A stretch of 64,000 nucleotides of DNA from Viridothelium virens (taxonomy: Eukaryota > Ascomycota > Dothideomycetes > Trypetheliales > Trypetheliaceae). The notes beneath the pieces are model-generated. The model was given only the letters and a program-made list of their open reading frames with translations. It searched no databases and was not told the origin of the DNA. This document shows, piece after piece, positions 12,001-23,307 of the stretch (its first letter is position 1; each line of letters starts with the position of its first letter). The stretch spans positions 1 through 64,000 of the forward strand of contig ML991840.1 of NCBI GenBank assembly GCA_010094025.1, given 5' to 3'. Position numbers and translations under genes: made by a program.

Positions 12001-12568
12001 GGCTGTCTTTGGCGCGGAACTTGTCGCTTTTGGGGGCATGGCGGCTGGAACTACTGTCATACTTCTCCCGTTGGTTCTGGTTACGGGAGCAATCAATGCT
12101 TTCGTCGTCCCTCCTGCTACCGGCCGGCTTCTCTTGATGCTTGCTTGCGACCTTATACTCATATTGGTTCAAGCCTTCAAAGAGTCCATCAACAAATGCA
12201 TTGGACAGCCACGCGATAAAGATATCGAGAGAGCAGCGCATGCATACTATAAAATCTCGAAGAAAGTCCATAGAGAAGTCAAGGATGTTGTACCGAAGAA
12301 CATGATCAAAAACTTTAGATATGACAAGATCAGCAATAAGTTCAAGACTATCGTCGAGACGTATGTGGAGGAAGTGACCAAAGGTATTGATATGTCGAAG
12401 CTACGAATCAACAACCGCGATGACGATGACTCCGATTCCGATTCCGCTCCCGACGTCAAAGACGATGATTCTGTTGCAGACTATCTCAAGCCTGCAATGA
12501 CGTCTACCTCGACCCTCGTTTCTGATCACAACTCCTGGGATACACCTGTCCACAAGAAAGAGCTCTAG
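9018..12568 (+). CDS. DUF2235 (Tle1-like) hydrolase fused to a membrane-tailed GTPase
   Basis: Five exons fit one frame: 9018..9093, 9251..10294, 10800..11256, 11306..11616 and 11670..12568, giving 928 residues. The N-terminal part is a DUF2235 alpha/beta-hydrolase, with LIVCVDGTW at the start, the nucleophile elbow GFSRGA (Ser114) and IHPSVYLIL near its end. Residues from about 435 form a P-loop GTPase with GNTGVGKST (about 443-451), switch-like HDSGG and the G4 motif ATKKDEF. The C-terminal part has strongly hydrophobic helices at about 740-800, as in GTPases with DUF697-like membrane domains, then an acidic Asp/Ser-rich tail. Bacterial DUF2235 proteins include phospholipases, so a lipid substrate is possible but inferred. 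Intron 11257..11305 starts with GC. The 505-nt intron 10295..10799 is the key link; without it there would be two genes. Confidence 0.75.
10295..10799 (+). other. Long intron of the fusion gene with an antisense open frame
   Basis: The donor is GTAAGT, the branch candidate GCTAAT and the acceptor TTAG. Joining them gives CEY-APQGTIIHPSVY in phase, as expected for DUF2235 proteins. At 505 nt it is far longer than the gene's three 49-157-nt introns. On the minus strand it holds an open frame that runs from about 10775 to a stop at 10416, with an ATG at 10700 (94 codons). It looks protein-like (KVYTGSRLRGPKSQ) but matches no family I know. It may be a nested gene exon, an inserted fragment or chance. 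Confidence 0.5.
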
Positions 12569-13114
12569 GTGGAGATATGGGTGTATGGCTACCGGCGTTG
12601 CGCGCCTCTGATTCATTTGCAATGACCTCCAGTCAGAGTTGGCATCCTGTAGCAGAAGTTCTGGCCCAAAACTATTCAGTAGAGATGGATCAAGCTGACC
12701 CAAATATAATACCAAAAGTTGGCTCGCAAAGGCAGCGACTTTCGTAACAGCCACACGACTCTCCACAAAGATAGTAATTACAAATCCCATTTCATTCGGC
12801 ACGAATTGCTTCTCTCAATATTTAGAGTATCTCCCCAACATGAAGTCACCATATTTATCCTGTCCGGCGGAGTCACCATCTCAATACCCGAGCCGTTCTC
12901 ACGTAAAACGTCTGCAGTTTAGGTTCTCTTCGCTGCAGTTACTTTGCTCGAAAGACTCAACTGCTTCAGTCCTCTTCAATATGCTCAATACTAATGCGCA
13001 TATACAGCGGAAACCCATGCTCAAGCCCCCAACGCACGAATTACCGAAGTCTTGGGTATCTCACTCAGGCCTTGATGCCGTTCCTTACTTAACTCCAGAC
13101 TCCGTACTAAACAG
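12569..13114. other. Convergent intergenic region
   Basis: This is the 3' flank of the fusion gene on the plus strand and of the secreted repeat protein on the minus strand. No further gene is supported. Confidence 0.4.
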
Positions 13115-16100
13115 TCATAACAGTATAACTACAGTCACAAGCCCAATCACCACACTTGACATGTTCCACAGCCCAATGATTGACCAACACGTCATTCTGA
13201 CTTTTCCCGAAACCGTACCTGACTCCACACCTGTCCCTAATCCAGTCGCAACAGCCGCTCCATTCGTATTCGAAGGCTCTCCTATCCCAACCCCTGACGA
13301 CGTCGCACTCATTTCCGCTCCCAGCACTTCCGTCGATCCCCCAACAACCGCAAACCTCTCATCCGCCGCTAAACTCACCACTACTCCATCCACCGTTACC
13401 TCTCCACCAGGCGTCAACGTCTCTCCCGGCGTAATGACATACTCCCCCGCCCCATCAGCCGTATAGACATGCCCCGCAACTGTCAGCGGCGGGAGCGTTC
13501 GCTGTGGCTGCAGAAACTCCGTCGAGGAGCCGATGACTACAAAGGCGTCATTTGCTGCAAGAGAGATGCGAGTGCCGTCAAGGGTTGCGACACCGCCGGG
13601 GGTAAGCGTCGTGCCTGGGCCAAGCATGTAGGCGCCGGTAGCATCAGGGTGTAAGACTGCAGTGCCGAGAGTGAGGAGACCGGGTGTGGGTGCGGTGTTG
13701 GAGGGCCCAAGGAGTTGAGTGGAGGAGCCGATGAGGGCGAAGAGGCCGTTGGAGGCGAGGGATATGCGAGTTCCACTGAGGGTTGCCACGCCACCGGGAG
13801 TTAGTACGGTGCCTGCTGAGAGGGTATAGGCGCCTGCACTGTCAGCGGTGATTTGCACGTTGCCGACTCTGAGTGGAGCGGGTGTGACGGTGGGCTTGGC
13901 GGCTGCATTTGGAAGTGCTACCGTCTTCGGGGCATCGCCTTTGTTTTCTGCGATGACAAGGCCTTGGTCTCCAAGAGATACCGGCACATTGTTGATGGTA
14001 GTTGCTGGCGCGCTCATTGCCACTTTATGACCATTGACCACGGCAACGCTAGGATCGGAAGGGTCTTTGGCAATTTTGAGTCCATCGACGGCAGTAGGAT
14101 TGCTACCAATGTCGTCTACGTTCGCGATGGAAGGGCCAGAGGAATTGTCTGCGTCATCGTCTCCTTGATCTTGCTTCCAACCAGCCTCTAGGACAGCTGG
14201 GATATCACTGCCCACAGCACCTGCATCTGCCCTATGTGGATCATTTCCAGGGTCACTTCCCCCTGATTCTCCGCTGAACTGACCATGGTCTTGAACTTGG
14301 CTATGGGGATCCTCACCTTCGGTACTACCCTGCACCTTACTCGGTGCTTCCGATCCTTTGTCTGGAGCAGTAGGGGTTGAATGAATACCAGCATTAGATG
14401 GAGCACCAGGGCTACTGAAAGCAGCACTAATGATACCCCAGACACTATCTGGTGTAGGTGTTCCTGGTCCATCCCCTTTGCCACCGTTGTTTTGCGCTGG
14501 TGGACGGACGATAAGATCGCCGCCCTGCGGCCTAGAAGTGTCTGTGTCATCCGTATCAGGATCTGTTTCAGATGAAGCCTCGTCGCCCTCGTTACCATTA
14601 GGATCACTACTACCGGTTGGCTTTTCTGGACTGTCTGGCGGCAACGGGGCTTTACCAGGCTGCGGATCGCCAGTAATTTGGGGCCCTGGTTTTGGGACCG
14701 TAGCAACGGGTGCTGCTGTCGGCGATGCATGAGGGATCACTAAGGTAGGTGCGTTTGTGAGCACTTCGGGCGCGGGCCAAGGAATAGGATCCGGAACATC
14801 CGCACTGCCTTGTGCCGTGAGTGCATGTGGTGGGTCATAGAAGCCTCCAAACGGAATTGCGCAGTGAGACCAAGCAGGGTCTAAGGTACGCACTTGAGGT
14901 GGCACGACGAGCGCAGGTCGGTAGTCCGAGTTTACGATGGTGCTGCATGGGCACGATTCGATTGGTATCGAAGGGTCGGCGGTGCCGTAGACACAGTGAC
15001 ATGAAGATTGACCGGAGTACGCGCTCCAAGGGATTGGATAGTTGAGATCAGCGTAGTTGAACGGATAGGCGAGGTAATCGATGTGAGCAAGCAAGGCGTT
15101 ACTGTCTACAGTACCATATCGAGCGCTAGAGACATCGCTAGAAGCCAGGGTAAGAATATGTCCTGGGTATGACGAGCCAATTGGGGTTCCGCAGGCGTCT
15201 TGAGCGTACACCTCCTGGATGGAGATGTAGACACTGTTGAGATAGAATGTATATCCATTTGATACCGTGCTCGGACCGGATCCATTATTAGCTGGGCCTA
15301 AGGAGAGTCGCATAATCAGTAGACGTCCTCTACCCAAAGTTATAAGAAGCACCAACCGTCTGGAAGATCCGTACGGGTGTACGTCAAGGGACCCCCAACT
15401 GGAGAACTCGCACACATGTCACGCGACAAGTTGGCAGTGACTGGAGCATAATACATCTCCACTGTGCCACCGAAAATAGTGCAAGCTCCGCATATCCCTG
15501 TATTGCAGTAGCTATTGTAAGCCGGAGATGGTGCATAATAGGAGGATGTTGGTTTCGCGGCTTGTAAAGCACTACAGTCCGTCGAATCGACATGGCAGAC
15601 TGGCGAAGGGCTGGGATATGGTCCACTCATTGGAAGTGGGTGGTAGTTGTAATATGAAGAGGTCGACTCGGAGACCGCTGCGGATGGCTCAGAGCCAATC
15701 GGTCGAGGATGGCCATCGCAGAGCGTTTCAAAGTCTCCTCCGTAGATAGTAGTTGTGTAGGTGCTGGTGAAGTATTGAGTAGTGAATGGCTGTGAAAGGT
15801 TGTCATACTTCCAGAAAGATGCGGAGGCACTCCAGCTAGTTCCAAGGTCAGAACAGCTGCTTGCATATACGAGTCCTAGCGCGCAAGTTAGCAAAGTCGT
15901 ATGTCGGCTTGAGCAATTTAGAGACGTGCTGAGGCCTTGGGATCATTCTTGGTGCAGGAAAATCCTCAAGTTAGGTATCTGGTAATCGGATTTCCGTACC
16001 ATTGTGTTGTACCGGAAGTTCGTGAGAATGATGCTGGACGGAAGGAATAGAAGAGTCGCGTCACGAATGTAGAGGGAACATGAGCCTACCACTTCCAGTG

Positions 16101-16534
16101 CTAGGAAGAGCATGTGGATTCAGAGGTCCGCAATTTGTTCCGCCTATTAGTTGCATCCAGTCGCATGATGACGTCGAGGCGGTTGAAGAGTTCGAGCATC
16201 CTCCATGGCAGATCGTGTCGTGGAAGCCATTTCGTGTAGGCGTTGGGCCCGCAGTGATGTTTACTGACTCTGGTCGCGTTGCTGGTGTAGTCGAAGTCGT
16301 TGACGAGTTCGACCCAAGCACCCTTCGCGACGAGGAAGGTAGCCGCGTGGCCGAGTTATTCGATGTCCTTGATCTATTCGCTGTCGAATCTGATGAACGT
16401 GGGTGTGACGCTCCGATACCCAAAGCCACATAATCCCCGACTGCTCTCGCATCCTCGCCACGTGCTCCTCTGACAATGCTGACCGGGGAGAGTGTCAAAA
16501 GGGCAAGGACAGACGGAAAGAGATTCGGAAACAT
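13115..16534 (-). CDS. Large secreted Pro/Ser-rich protein with about 60-residue repeats
   Basis: Exons 16534..16090, 15875..15357 and 15297..13115 join in phase to 1048 residues. The first exon begins with a signal peptide (MFPNLFPSVLALL). Next come a Ser/Thr/Asn-rich, Cys-containing segment and a Tyr- and Cys-rich region of the kind found in fungal surface proteins. A long Pro/Gly/Asp/Ser linker follows. At least three repeats are built on TLTPGG, then a beta-rich TRISLA segment, then VIGSSTE. The C-terminus is a short hydrophobic stretch ending VIGLVTVVILL, which suggests a GPI anchor or membrane tail. Filamentous fungi have many such proteins, usually unnamed, and a wall or surface role is inferred. 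The donors GTAGGC and GTTGGT are not perfect, but the acceptors and phases agree. Confidence 0.75.
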
Positions 16535-17832
16535 GCTCTGGGCCGGCTTTATTGCTGAAAATATCGCATTGCACGCATGCACGAGAGAAAGGATATTTTC
16601 GCGGGCATCGCAGTTGAGACATGGCTAAGCGGAAAGCCATCACATATAAGGAAGAGGATAAAAACGAGACAGGACGTACTCAAGAGGCCGACGGACTCTC
16701 AGCTTGCAGGGAAGACAGAGGCCTCATCTAGCAGGGCAATATAGTTCAGAGCCATTTTCTGAGCACCAGTCTCTCTGCAAGGCAGCCACAACCAGGAATG
16801 CACGTTGCAGAATGATGTCCAATAGAGATTTTGGCGCCAACAGAGCATGTATTAGCCTCAGCACATGGCGGACTTGGATGCTCGATCAGCCTGCAAGAAG
16901 ATCCATTTGTGGTGAAGTTAAGGACGAAAGGGGAGGCTGCTATCCCAAACCGTACAGTGTTCTCCGCAAGCGAGCCCCTGCTCTTACTCAGCTACTGCGG
17001 CGAGTCATGGTGGTGCGTTAGACCGCGAACTATAATATGTACGGTAAGTACTTTAATAGCAAAGGGCTCTCGAACCTTTGCACTCGCGGAAACAGCCGTC
17101 TTTGTACTAAGTACTTCTTTGCAACATTCTAGACGAAGTGAGGATCCTCCCTAGCTACCTATGCTCTAGCCTACTTAGATCGGAGGATGTGTACCATTTG
17201 GGCGTTTAATGCTTGCAGGTGTCTCAGCAGCATGAAACTAATTACACACTTCACCCACTATATTTCCTTTGCAGCAAGCTTTGACCATAAGTTTAGAATT
17301 CAAGCAACTTAGGAACAGAAGACCTTTCGGGAATTCTCAATAGGTCAGGGATGATTCCACTCAGCTTCGATTGGACAAAGGGGACCATGAAGATTACTTG
17401 AAGATTCGTCTACTTTCCATACCTATCCTGTGCGCGGATCTTGTAGCGTTGATATCGTATATAGCATTATAATTGGCTTACTATTGCAAAGCGCTGCACA
17501 TCTTCCATTGCTTGATGTTGCGCCGCTAACGGAAGATACGGCTGAGGCGAACCATGGCTACCAGCGCAGCCAGCAATCTGGCGCAAAGATATAGATATAG
17601 ATTTTAATTTCGAAAGAATTTTTCTAATTGTCATGGTATCTAAGAAAAGGAGTCGTCATCATTGCACTTCGAACGTAGAAAATTGTCATGATCGTTATCA
17701 ATCCCTTCACTCATTGCGCAACTGCTCCACATCGTAACTCGCAAACCGAAACGCCCATGATTGACGCGAAGAAAGAAGAAAATAAACTTAAGAGTGGAAG
17801 GCAGTCATAATAATTATCGAGGAATAGGATCA
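16535..17832. other. Intergenic region between two minus-strand genes
   Basis: About 1.3 kb with the promoter of the secreted repeat protein near 16535-16700 and the 3' flank of the DUF3824 gene near 17700-17832. No gene, RNA or repeat was recognised between them. Confidence 0.4.
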
Positions 17833-20800
17833 TCACCTCAGAATGTCCCCAGCGAACCGGTGGAGTAGTCTTCCCGCCATGCCTCGACCTTGGAACATAT
17901 CCTGCACCGACTGCGCCAGAGGATCTTCAGGAATCTTCCTCCCTTTCCTATCGAATCGCGGAGGTAAATCCACCGTACTCTCGCTACCATCGCTCCCAGT
18001 TGGTGAAGAGTCCCTTCCCCGTGAACGCTGCTTATCCCGATCAAGGTGTGGGTTACCATTCCCGCCGCTACGCCGTTGTCTTGCGTCATCCCCTTGTCTA
18101 GGTGACTCCCCATGTCCATCCAGGCCCCTCGTGTCATGACCATCCCGCTCGTAGTGCTGTCGCTGCCTGTGATTTCGTGAAGAAGATGGAAGTCGCGGCT
18201 CCCCCTCCATCGGGCTGATCTCACTCTCCGAGTGCTCCTCGTCCTGCAAGTTGAACTGCACCTTCCGCCCTGGACTTGGTGCCGAGCTCGCCCTAGTCCG
18301 CTCCCTCTCCTGCTCTCGCCGCTCGCCCCGCTCCCGGGATCGGGCGCGGGGTTTTCGCGTGCGCGGCGAAGGGGTGGTCACACCATCTGGAACCTGATTA
18401 GCATGATGAGGGTTGAGCTGGCTAGCGCGGCGCGTCGCACTATTGCTCTCCTGCTGTCGACTCGCAAATGATGCAGCAGCTGCAGAGGCATGGGGAGCTG
18501 TCGTGGAGGCACTCACATCGTTTGGGTCATGTTCACGTGGGACATGCCCTGCCGGTCCCGCTGCAGGCTGGTGACTCCATTGTTGCTGCTGGGCACCAGG
18601 AGGTGGGGTATAGTATTGATCTTGGGGAAGGGCTTGTGGAGGTTCGCTGGACATAGGGGGATAATCCTGCGGATTGTAGGGTGGGTAAGGATTTTCCTCA
18701 GGATGCATGGGCTGCTGTTGCGGAGGATAGCCGCCAGAGTTTGGTGGAGGTGGGAAAGCGTTGTTGTGGGGATAGTAATTAGGTTCTTGAGTATAGGGGT
18801 TGACTGCGGGATGACCTGGAGAATATGGTCCTTGCTCTACTGGGGGATAACCCTCTTCCGCTTCGCGGCCTATTGTTAAGTGTGAGGGAGATAATAGATA
18901 TGCTGGATAAGAATAGCACTTACGTCTCCGTTCTCTTTCTGCCCTCTTGCGCTCGGATCGTTGTGTTGCTTTGTGAGCAGCGACGCCGGCAGCGCCAGCC
19001 ACTGCGGCAGTCTCAGCGGCACGTCTTGTCCGACTCTTACTTCTGCTTCTTCCACCACCTGGGCTAGACGATGCGGAAGAGCCACGACGATGTCTTCTGT
19101 AGTCTGCGGGATCATCGTAATCTCGCCCGCCGCGTCCCCGGTAGTAGTCTTCTTCGCGATCCGGATAGATGGGCTCACCACCGTACTCTATAAGTGCAGG
19201 GTCATTCGCTGGTCTTCGGTCATCGTATGGTGGAACAGACCTTGACCTCGGCCTCGACCTGGATCGTTCCTCAACTTCACGCTCCCCTTTCTTGTTCTTT
19301 CTCTGCTCGTAGAGACCCGCCAATGCTGCCCCTCCCAAGCCTGCAGCGGCAATAGGCGCGGCCTGTCGGATGCGAGATCGAGACCGATTATCGCCCTTGC
19401 GCTGGCGAGACTTGCTACGAGCTCGCTCAACAAGGCCCGCAACGGCTGCTGAAGCAAGACCTGCCTGCGCCACACGGGAATTACGATGCTGCGAATTCGC
19501 ACGTCTGGCTTCTTCGGGAGGCACCGATTCGAAAGATCCTGGAGAGCCGGGTCGAACTCGAGACCTGCTCCTGCCACGGTCTTCAATTACTACTTCCTGC
19601 TGCTGATTTTTGCCTCTTTGCTTTAGAGCGTAGCCAGCCAAGGCACCGACAGCGGCCACACCAGCAAGACCGGCGAGTTGGCGAGCTCTGGACTTGGAAC
19701 GCTCGCGACTCCGGCTCTTTGATTTTTCCTTATCTTTGTGACTGTGATGATGGCGGTGACGATGACGATGTCTCCTTCCACGATCACTTGACTCAGAGCG
19801 CGATCGCTCTTCCTTGCGGCGGCGGCTTCGGCTTCGAAGTCTCGAGACAGCTTCGGCACCCGCAGCGCCAACTATTCCACCGGCAGCTGCATTGCTTAGT
19901 CGACCGCCATGTTCACCCCCTTCATTTTTCCTATGTCGACGTAAGAGTTCTCCACCCACCACACCAGCAAGAGCACCTTCCGCAAGGTGTCGTCTGTGAT
20001 GAGGACTGGCTTCACGAGATCCGGCACGAGAGCCGGTTCTTTTCTTGTAGTAGACGAGATCCTCATCACTGGACCAATGGTCGTCGCCGTATTGGGAAGC
20101 GGACTCTCGAGGATGCACTTCCCTGCGACGATCCCACTCTTCGTCAGACCAAGATTCTCGTCGCTGAGGGCGCTCTACTTCCTTGATCCTGCGCTCATAG
20201 TAGTAGTCTTCTTCTTTTGGCTGAGGTGCAGGAGCAGGTGGAGGTGGTTCTTCACGACGAACTACAGATCGGTTGTCGTTTACCTCAGATCGTTCGATCA
20301 TTTCGTAAGACTCCTCTTGGCGTCGAGGCGGGGAGCGCTCCCGTGAACGTTCACGCAGAATGATCGGTTGAGGCGCAGCCTCGCGAATGATGATGGGTTG
20401 TGGTGCTGGTTCACGAATGATGATGGGTTGCGGAGCCTCGGGACGGGCAAAGAATTCAGTCGATTTGGAGTACCTTTCGACGTCGAATGGTAGACGTCTA
20501 GATGGCTCTTCGCGGTCTTCATTACGAACAACCCGGACTTCGCGCCTGTACGCAGCTGGTGGGGACGGTGCTCGTTCGACCGGGAAATCACGTTCGATGC
20601 GATAGTTATGGTCGGAACGGTAATCACGTTGAGATGATGGCGGACTTCGCGTACGGCGATCGATATCTCGATCAACTTCTCGCTCTATCCGCCACTCTCT
20701 GATGTTATCCGGCGGAGAGGGTTGGCGCTCACGGCGGATAATGCGCGTCTCGCCAATTCGAGTCTCACCACCTCGAGTCTCGGTCTCGAATCGATCGGTC

Positions 20801-20946
20801 TCGCTGGACCGCTCTGGCACTTTGTAGCGCCGAACTGTTGTGAAGGTTCTTGGACCCTCGTAGACAGAACGAGTGGTGTCCCAATCTCTATCGCGATCGC
20901 GCTCATGCTCTCGCTCTCTTTCCCTTTCTCTAATAATGACAGACAT
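17833..20946 (-). CDS. DUF3824 Arg/Ser- and Arg/Glu-rich protein
   Basis: The long frame starts with an Arg/Glu/Asp run and continues through Arg/Ser-rich blocks. These are interrupted by short Ala/Gly-rich hydrophobic helices of the DUF3824 type, such as LAGLAGVAAVGALAGYAL and AAPIAAAGLGGAALAGLYE. Near residues 180-205 the unit PQPIIIRE is repeated three times. The C-terminal third is rich in Pro, Tyr and Gln. A 54-nt segment at 18870..18923 has GTAAGT and ATAG ends, a CTTAAC branch site and no stop, and removing it joins the basic run directly to EAEEGY. I take it as an intron, giving 1019 residues instead of 1037. Proteins of this type are fungus-specific and of unknown function. RS-rich composition alone does not show a splicing role. 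Confidence 0.8.
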   Translation of the reverse strand: MSVIIREREREREHERDRDRDWDTTRSVYEGPRTFTTVRRYKVPERSSETDRFETETRGGETRIGETRIIRRERQPSPPDNIREWRIEREVDRDIDRRTRSPPSSQRDYRSDHNYRIERDFPVERAPSPPAAYRREVRVVRNEDREEPSRRLPFDVERYSKSTEFFARPEAPQPIIIREPAPQPIIIREAAPQPIILRERSRERSPPRRQEESYEMIERSEVNDNRSVVRREEPPPPAPAPQPKEEDYYYERRIKEVERPQRRESWSDEEWDRRREVHPRESASQYGDDHWSSDEDLVYYKKRTGSRAGSREASPHHRRHLAEGALAGVVGGELLRRHRKNEGGEHGGRLSNAAAGGIVGAAGAEAVSRLRSRSRRRKEERSRSESSDRGRRHRHRHRHHHSHKDKEKSKSRSRERSKSRARQLAGLAGVAAVGALAGYALKQRGKNQQQEVVIEDRGRSRSRVRPGSPGSFESVPPEEARRANSQHRNSRVAQAGLASAAVAGLVERARSKSRQRKGDNRSRSRIRQAAPIAAAGLGGAALAGLYEQRKNKKGEREVEERSRSRPRSRSVPPYDDRRPANDPALIEYGGEPIYPDREEDYYRGRGGRDYDDPADYRRHRRGSSASSSPGGGRSRSKSRTRRAAETAAVAGAAGVAAHKATQRSERKRAERERRRKCYSYPAYLLSPSHLTIGREAEEGYPPVEQGPYSPGHPAVNPYTQEPNYYPHNNAFPPPPNSGGYPPQQQPMHPEENPYPPYNPQDYPPMSSEPPQALPQDQYYTPPPGAQQQQWSHQPAAGPAGHVPREHDPNDVSASTTAPHASAAAASFASRQQESNSATRRASQLNPHHANQVPDGVTTPSPRTRKPRARSRERGERREQERERTRASSAPSPGRKVQFNLQDEEHSESEISPMEGEPRLPSSSRNHRQRQHYERDGHDTRGLDGHGESPRQGDDARQRRSGGNGNPHLDRDKQRSRGRDSSPTGSDGSESTVDLPPRFDRKGRKIPEDPLAQSVQDMFQGRGMAGRLLHRFAGDILR
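18870..18923 (-). other. Probable 54-nt stop-free intron in the DUF3824 gene
   Basis: It has a canonical GTAAGT donor, ATAG acceptor and internal TTAAC, with length a multiple of three and no in-frame stop. Retention would add 18 residues (hydrophobic and Tyr/Ser-rich) that look out of place between two charged blocks. Confidence 0.65.
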
Positions 20947-23307
20947 GATGTATGACCGTTCGGTGTTGGTATGCCGTGGAAGTGGAGCTCAGTGGTGTCA
21001 AAAGTCGCACCAAAGCTTCCAGACGGCGAGGCAAGGCTTAGTTGGGTACCGAGGGTTCGCTGGTGCAAAAATTTTCTCTTGGCTTCCACGGAAGGATGGG
21101 AAGTATGCTTTGATTCCGAAAGACTGGCGGGTCGGCTAGTAATGTGAGAGGGATGAGAGGTTGAAGTGGCACGAGGTCGTTGACGTGGGTGTTGAGGTGA
21201 GGAGAAGGACGGATCCTTGCTTGGGTGGGATGGACAGGAATCTCGACTTATCAGGCCACGGGTCGGCCCATGTGTTGGTAGACAGGCGAACCGATGGCGA
21301 AAGCTGGCCCGATGGAGGACACAACGGGCGAGGATGGTCAGTGGTGAAACTCGGGAGGGACGCAGGACGAGGGATAAGGCAATCTGGCGTGAAGGATTTC
21401 CGCCGGCGAAGAATAGAGCTGGAAGTGGGCTGAGCGCTTGATGTGAGCGTGGCTGGTGGCAGGCGCGGCTAAAGACGCTACGCTCAGATGACGTAACCTA
21501 TCGCCTTCGCAATCCTCTCAATCTTGATTTTTCCTGCATACGGCGATGAAATCAACATGCTAGGCCCACTCGTTGTAGAAAGAAAAGTGCAACGCTACTG
21601 AGATGAGCCGTGGCATCAGTCCCTTTACATACAGTACTCCACTCGGCTTCCAAGTCGTGCTCATCTCAGCCTCGGTGATCCAATGTTTGCATCGCCTTGA
21701 GGCTCTGCACACCTTCCAGCCCGCGTGATCATCCGTGTCACTCTTGACTACCCAACTAGGCTGCCAAAGCTTGTAGACTTAAGCCAAATAGAGTTCGGGA
21801 CGAAGACTGCGGAAATGCCGCATCGCGTCTTTCTAAACTCTTGGCCTTTTTGTTGCCTAATGGCGCCAAGTCTTGTAGCTTGGGGTCTTTCCCGTATCTG
21901 ACAACGTGCGTCTAAGTCAGGACGCCCGAGCACGCAAGGCTACTAGGAACATCTCGTCTATTTTGCGACTACTCCTCCCTGGTTTATTATACAGTTTTCA
22001 TGTAACGCCCAACTCTCGCCCGACATACGGAATATGTATCGCGTAATTACTAATTACCACTTTGTATCTCTCGATTCTATGAACTCAAAGCAAGATCTCG
22101 GCACTGAAATGACCGGACCGCGCTCTGCAATCGTATAAGGAACTAGTCTGATTTCGCTGAGCCAGTTGGTCCATCTGCTGAATGAGCGTTGAACTCATTC
22201 GATGATCCATTTTCTAGGTTGCGCTAGGTATTTTCCCACCCTATTCTCTAGGACAATGCTCTTCGTTGAATGAAAAGGAGAACACTATCGCCTGGTGCAT
22301 CGATTTGATGCTACTGTTGTTGAAGTCTGCTACCTGGGTACGCTCCGAAAAATCCTCTACTCCATACGACATGTGGTATGGGCTTACGCTAGAAAAGATA
22401 TAGGCCGGAAGAGTGATGAGATCGCATAGTTGATTGTACTCCATCACTCTGGCATACTTTCCTGCTACGTACTAAGTGTGGAGTACTGTATATCGTTCCT
22501 CAACGTCAACCCACCAGTCACCCTGGTTATTCATCCCCACTTCAGGTCCATTCCGTGGTACACACGATCTGGACACTTTGTGTACCCTTTGCCTCTGAAG
22601 TAGGTTTTGGGCAACGGGTGAACCCGCGCCAGGGGCTTTCCATGGCTTTGAACTTAAAGAGAGCCAGCAAACCCATGGAACGTTCCGTAACGTTTTGACG
22701 GCTCTCGCCGGGGTGATCCAGTCGATCGCTCTTTCCTTAACTTGTACATAGAACAAAGCGGAAGAGATTCAAGTGGGTGGGGCACTGTTTGTTTGAGACT
22801 TTTTACGGTGTTCAACTAACGTGGCTACCAGGTGAATACTCCAATAGCTCTCTAGGATGACCCACTGACAACGTCTATCTTACTCACTTGCCTCTTTCTT
22901 TCAGGCCTCAGATACTGTGGCTGTAGACTTGACTGCAACCCTCTCTCTCACCTGCGCATCGCTTCACATTCATTTAAACCCAGCTTTTTCTGTCTCTTCT
23001 GAAATCATTGCAACGCTCTAACCACTCTATCTTTCGACCGTCTGGAAAACAACAAGACGATTTTTCTTCGGTAAGCTTATATGATCGAAGGCGGCTGTTT
23101 TGTTCATCTTCTTAGCTTTGATTCTCTTTCCTCCAAGGTCCAGTTCACATCGGGTACGCGCAGAACGTTTAAGAGGGCTACAAGCTCTACATCCGCAGCC
23201 CTTTTGTTTGCTTCAAAATGACCATGTTACAAATTTTTAACGCTGCTGAAAATTGCTCTTCCTACGGTCCATACAGCTCGCTAATCCATCTCAGCTCCAG
23301 TTTCAAC
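20947..23307. promoter_or_regulatory. Divergent intergenic region with a pyrimidine-rich leader
   Basis: About 2.4 kb lie between the starts of the DUF3824 gene and the secreted-protein gene. The last 300 bp before 23308 are rich in C and T, typical of strongly expressed fungal genes. A possible small leader intron (GTAAGC at 23071 to TTAG at 23115) is seen. No gene could be supported in the rest. Confidence 0.35.

Noticed and set aside
12840-13466. 208-codon plus-strand frame rich in Pro, Thr and Ser
   Set aside because: It is antisense to the repeat-bearing exon of the secreted protein, and its composition mirrors that gene.
14188-14730. 180-codon minus-strand frame
   Set aside because: It is a shifted frame within the linker of the secreted repeat protein and has no motifs.
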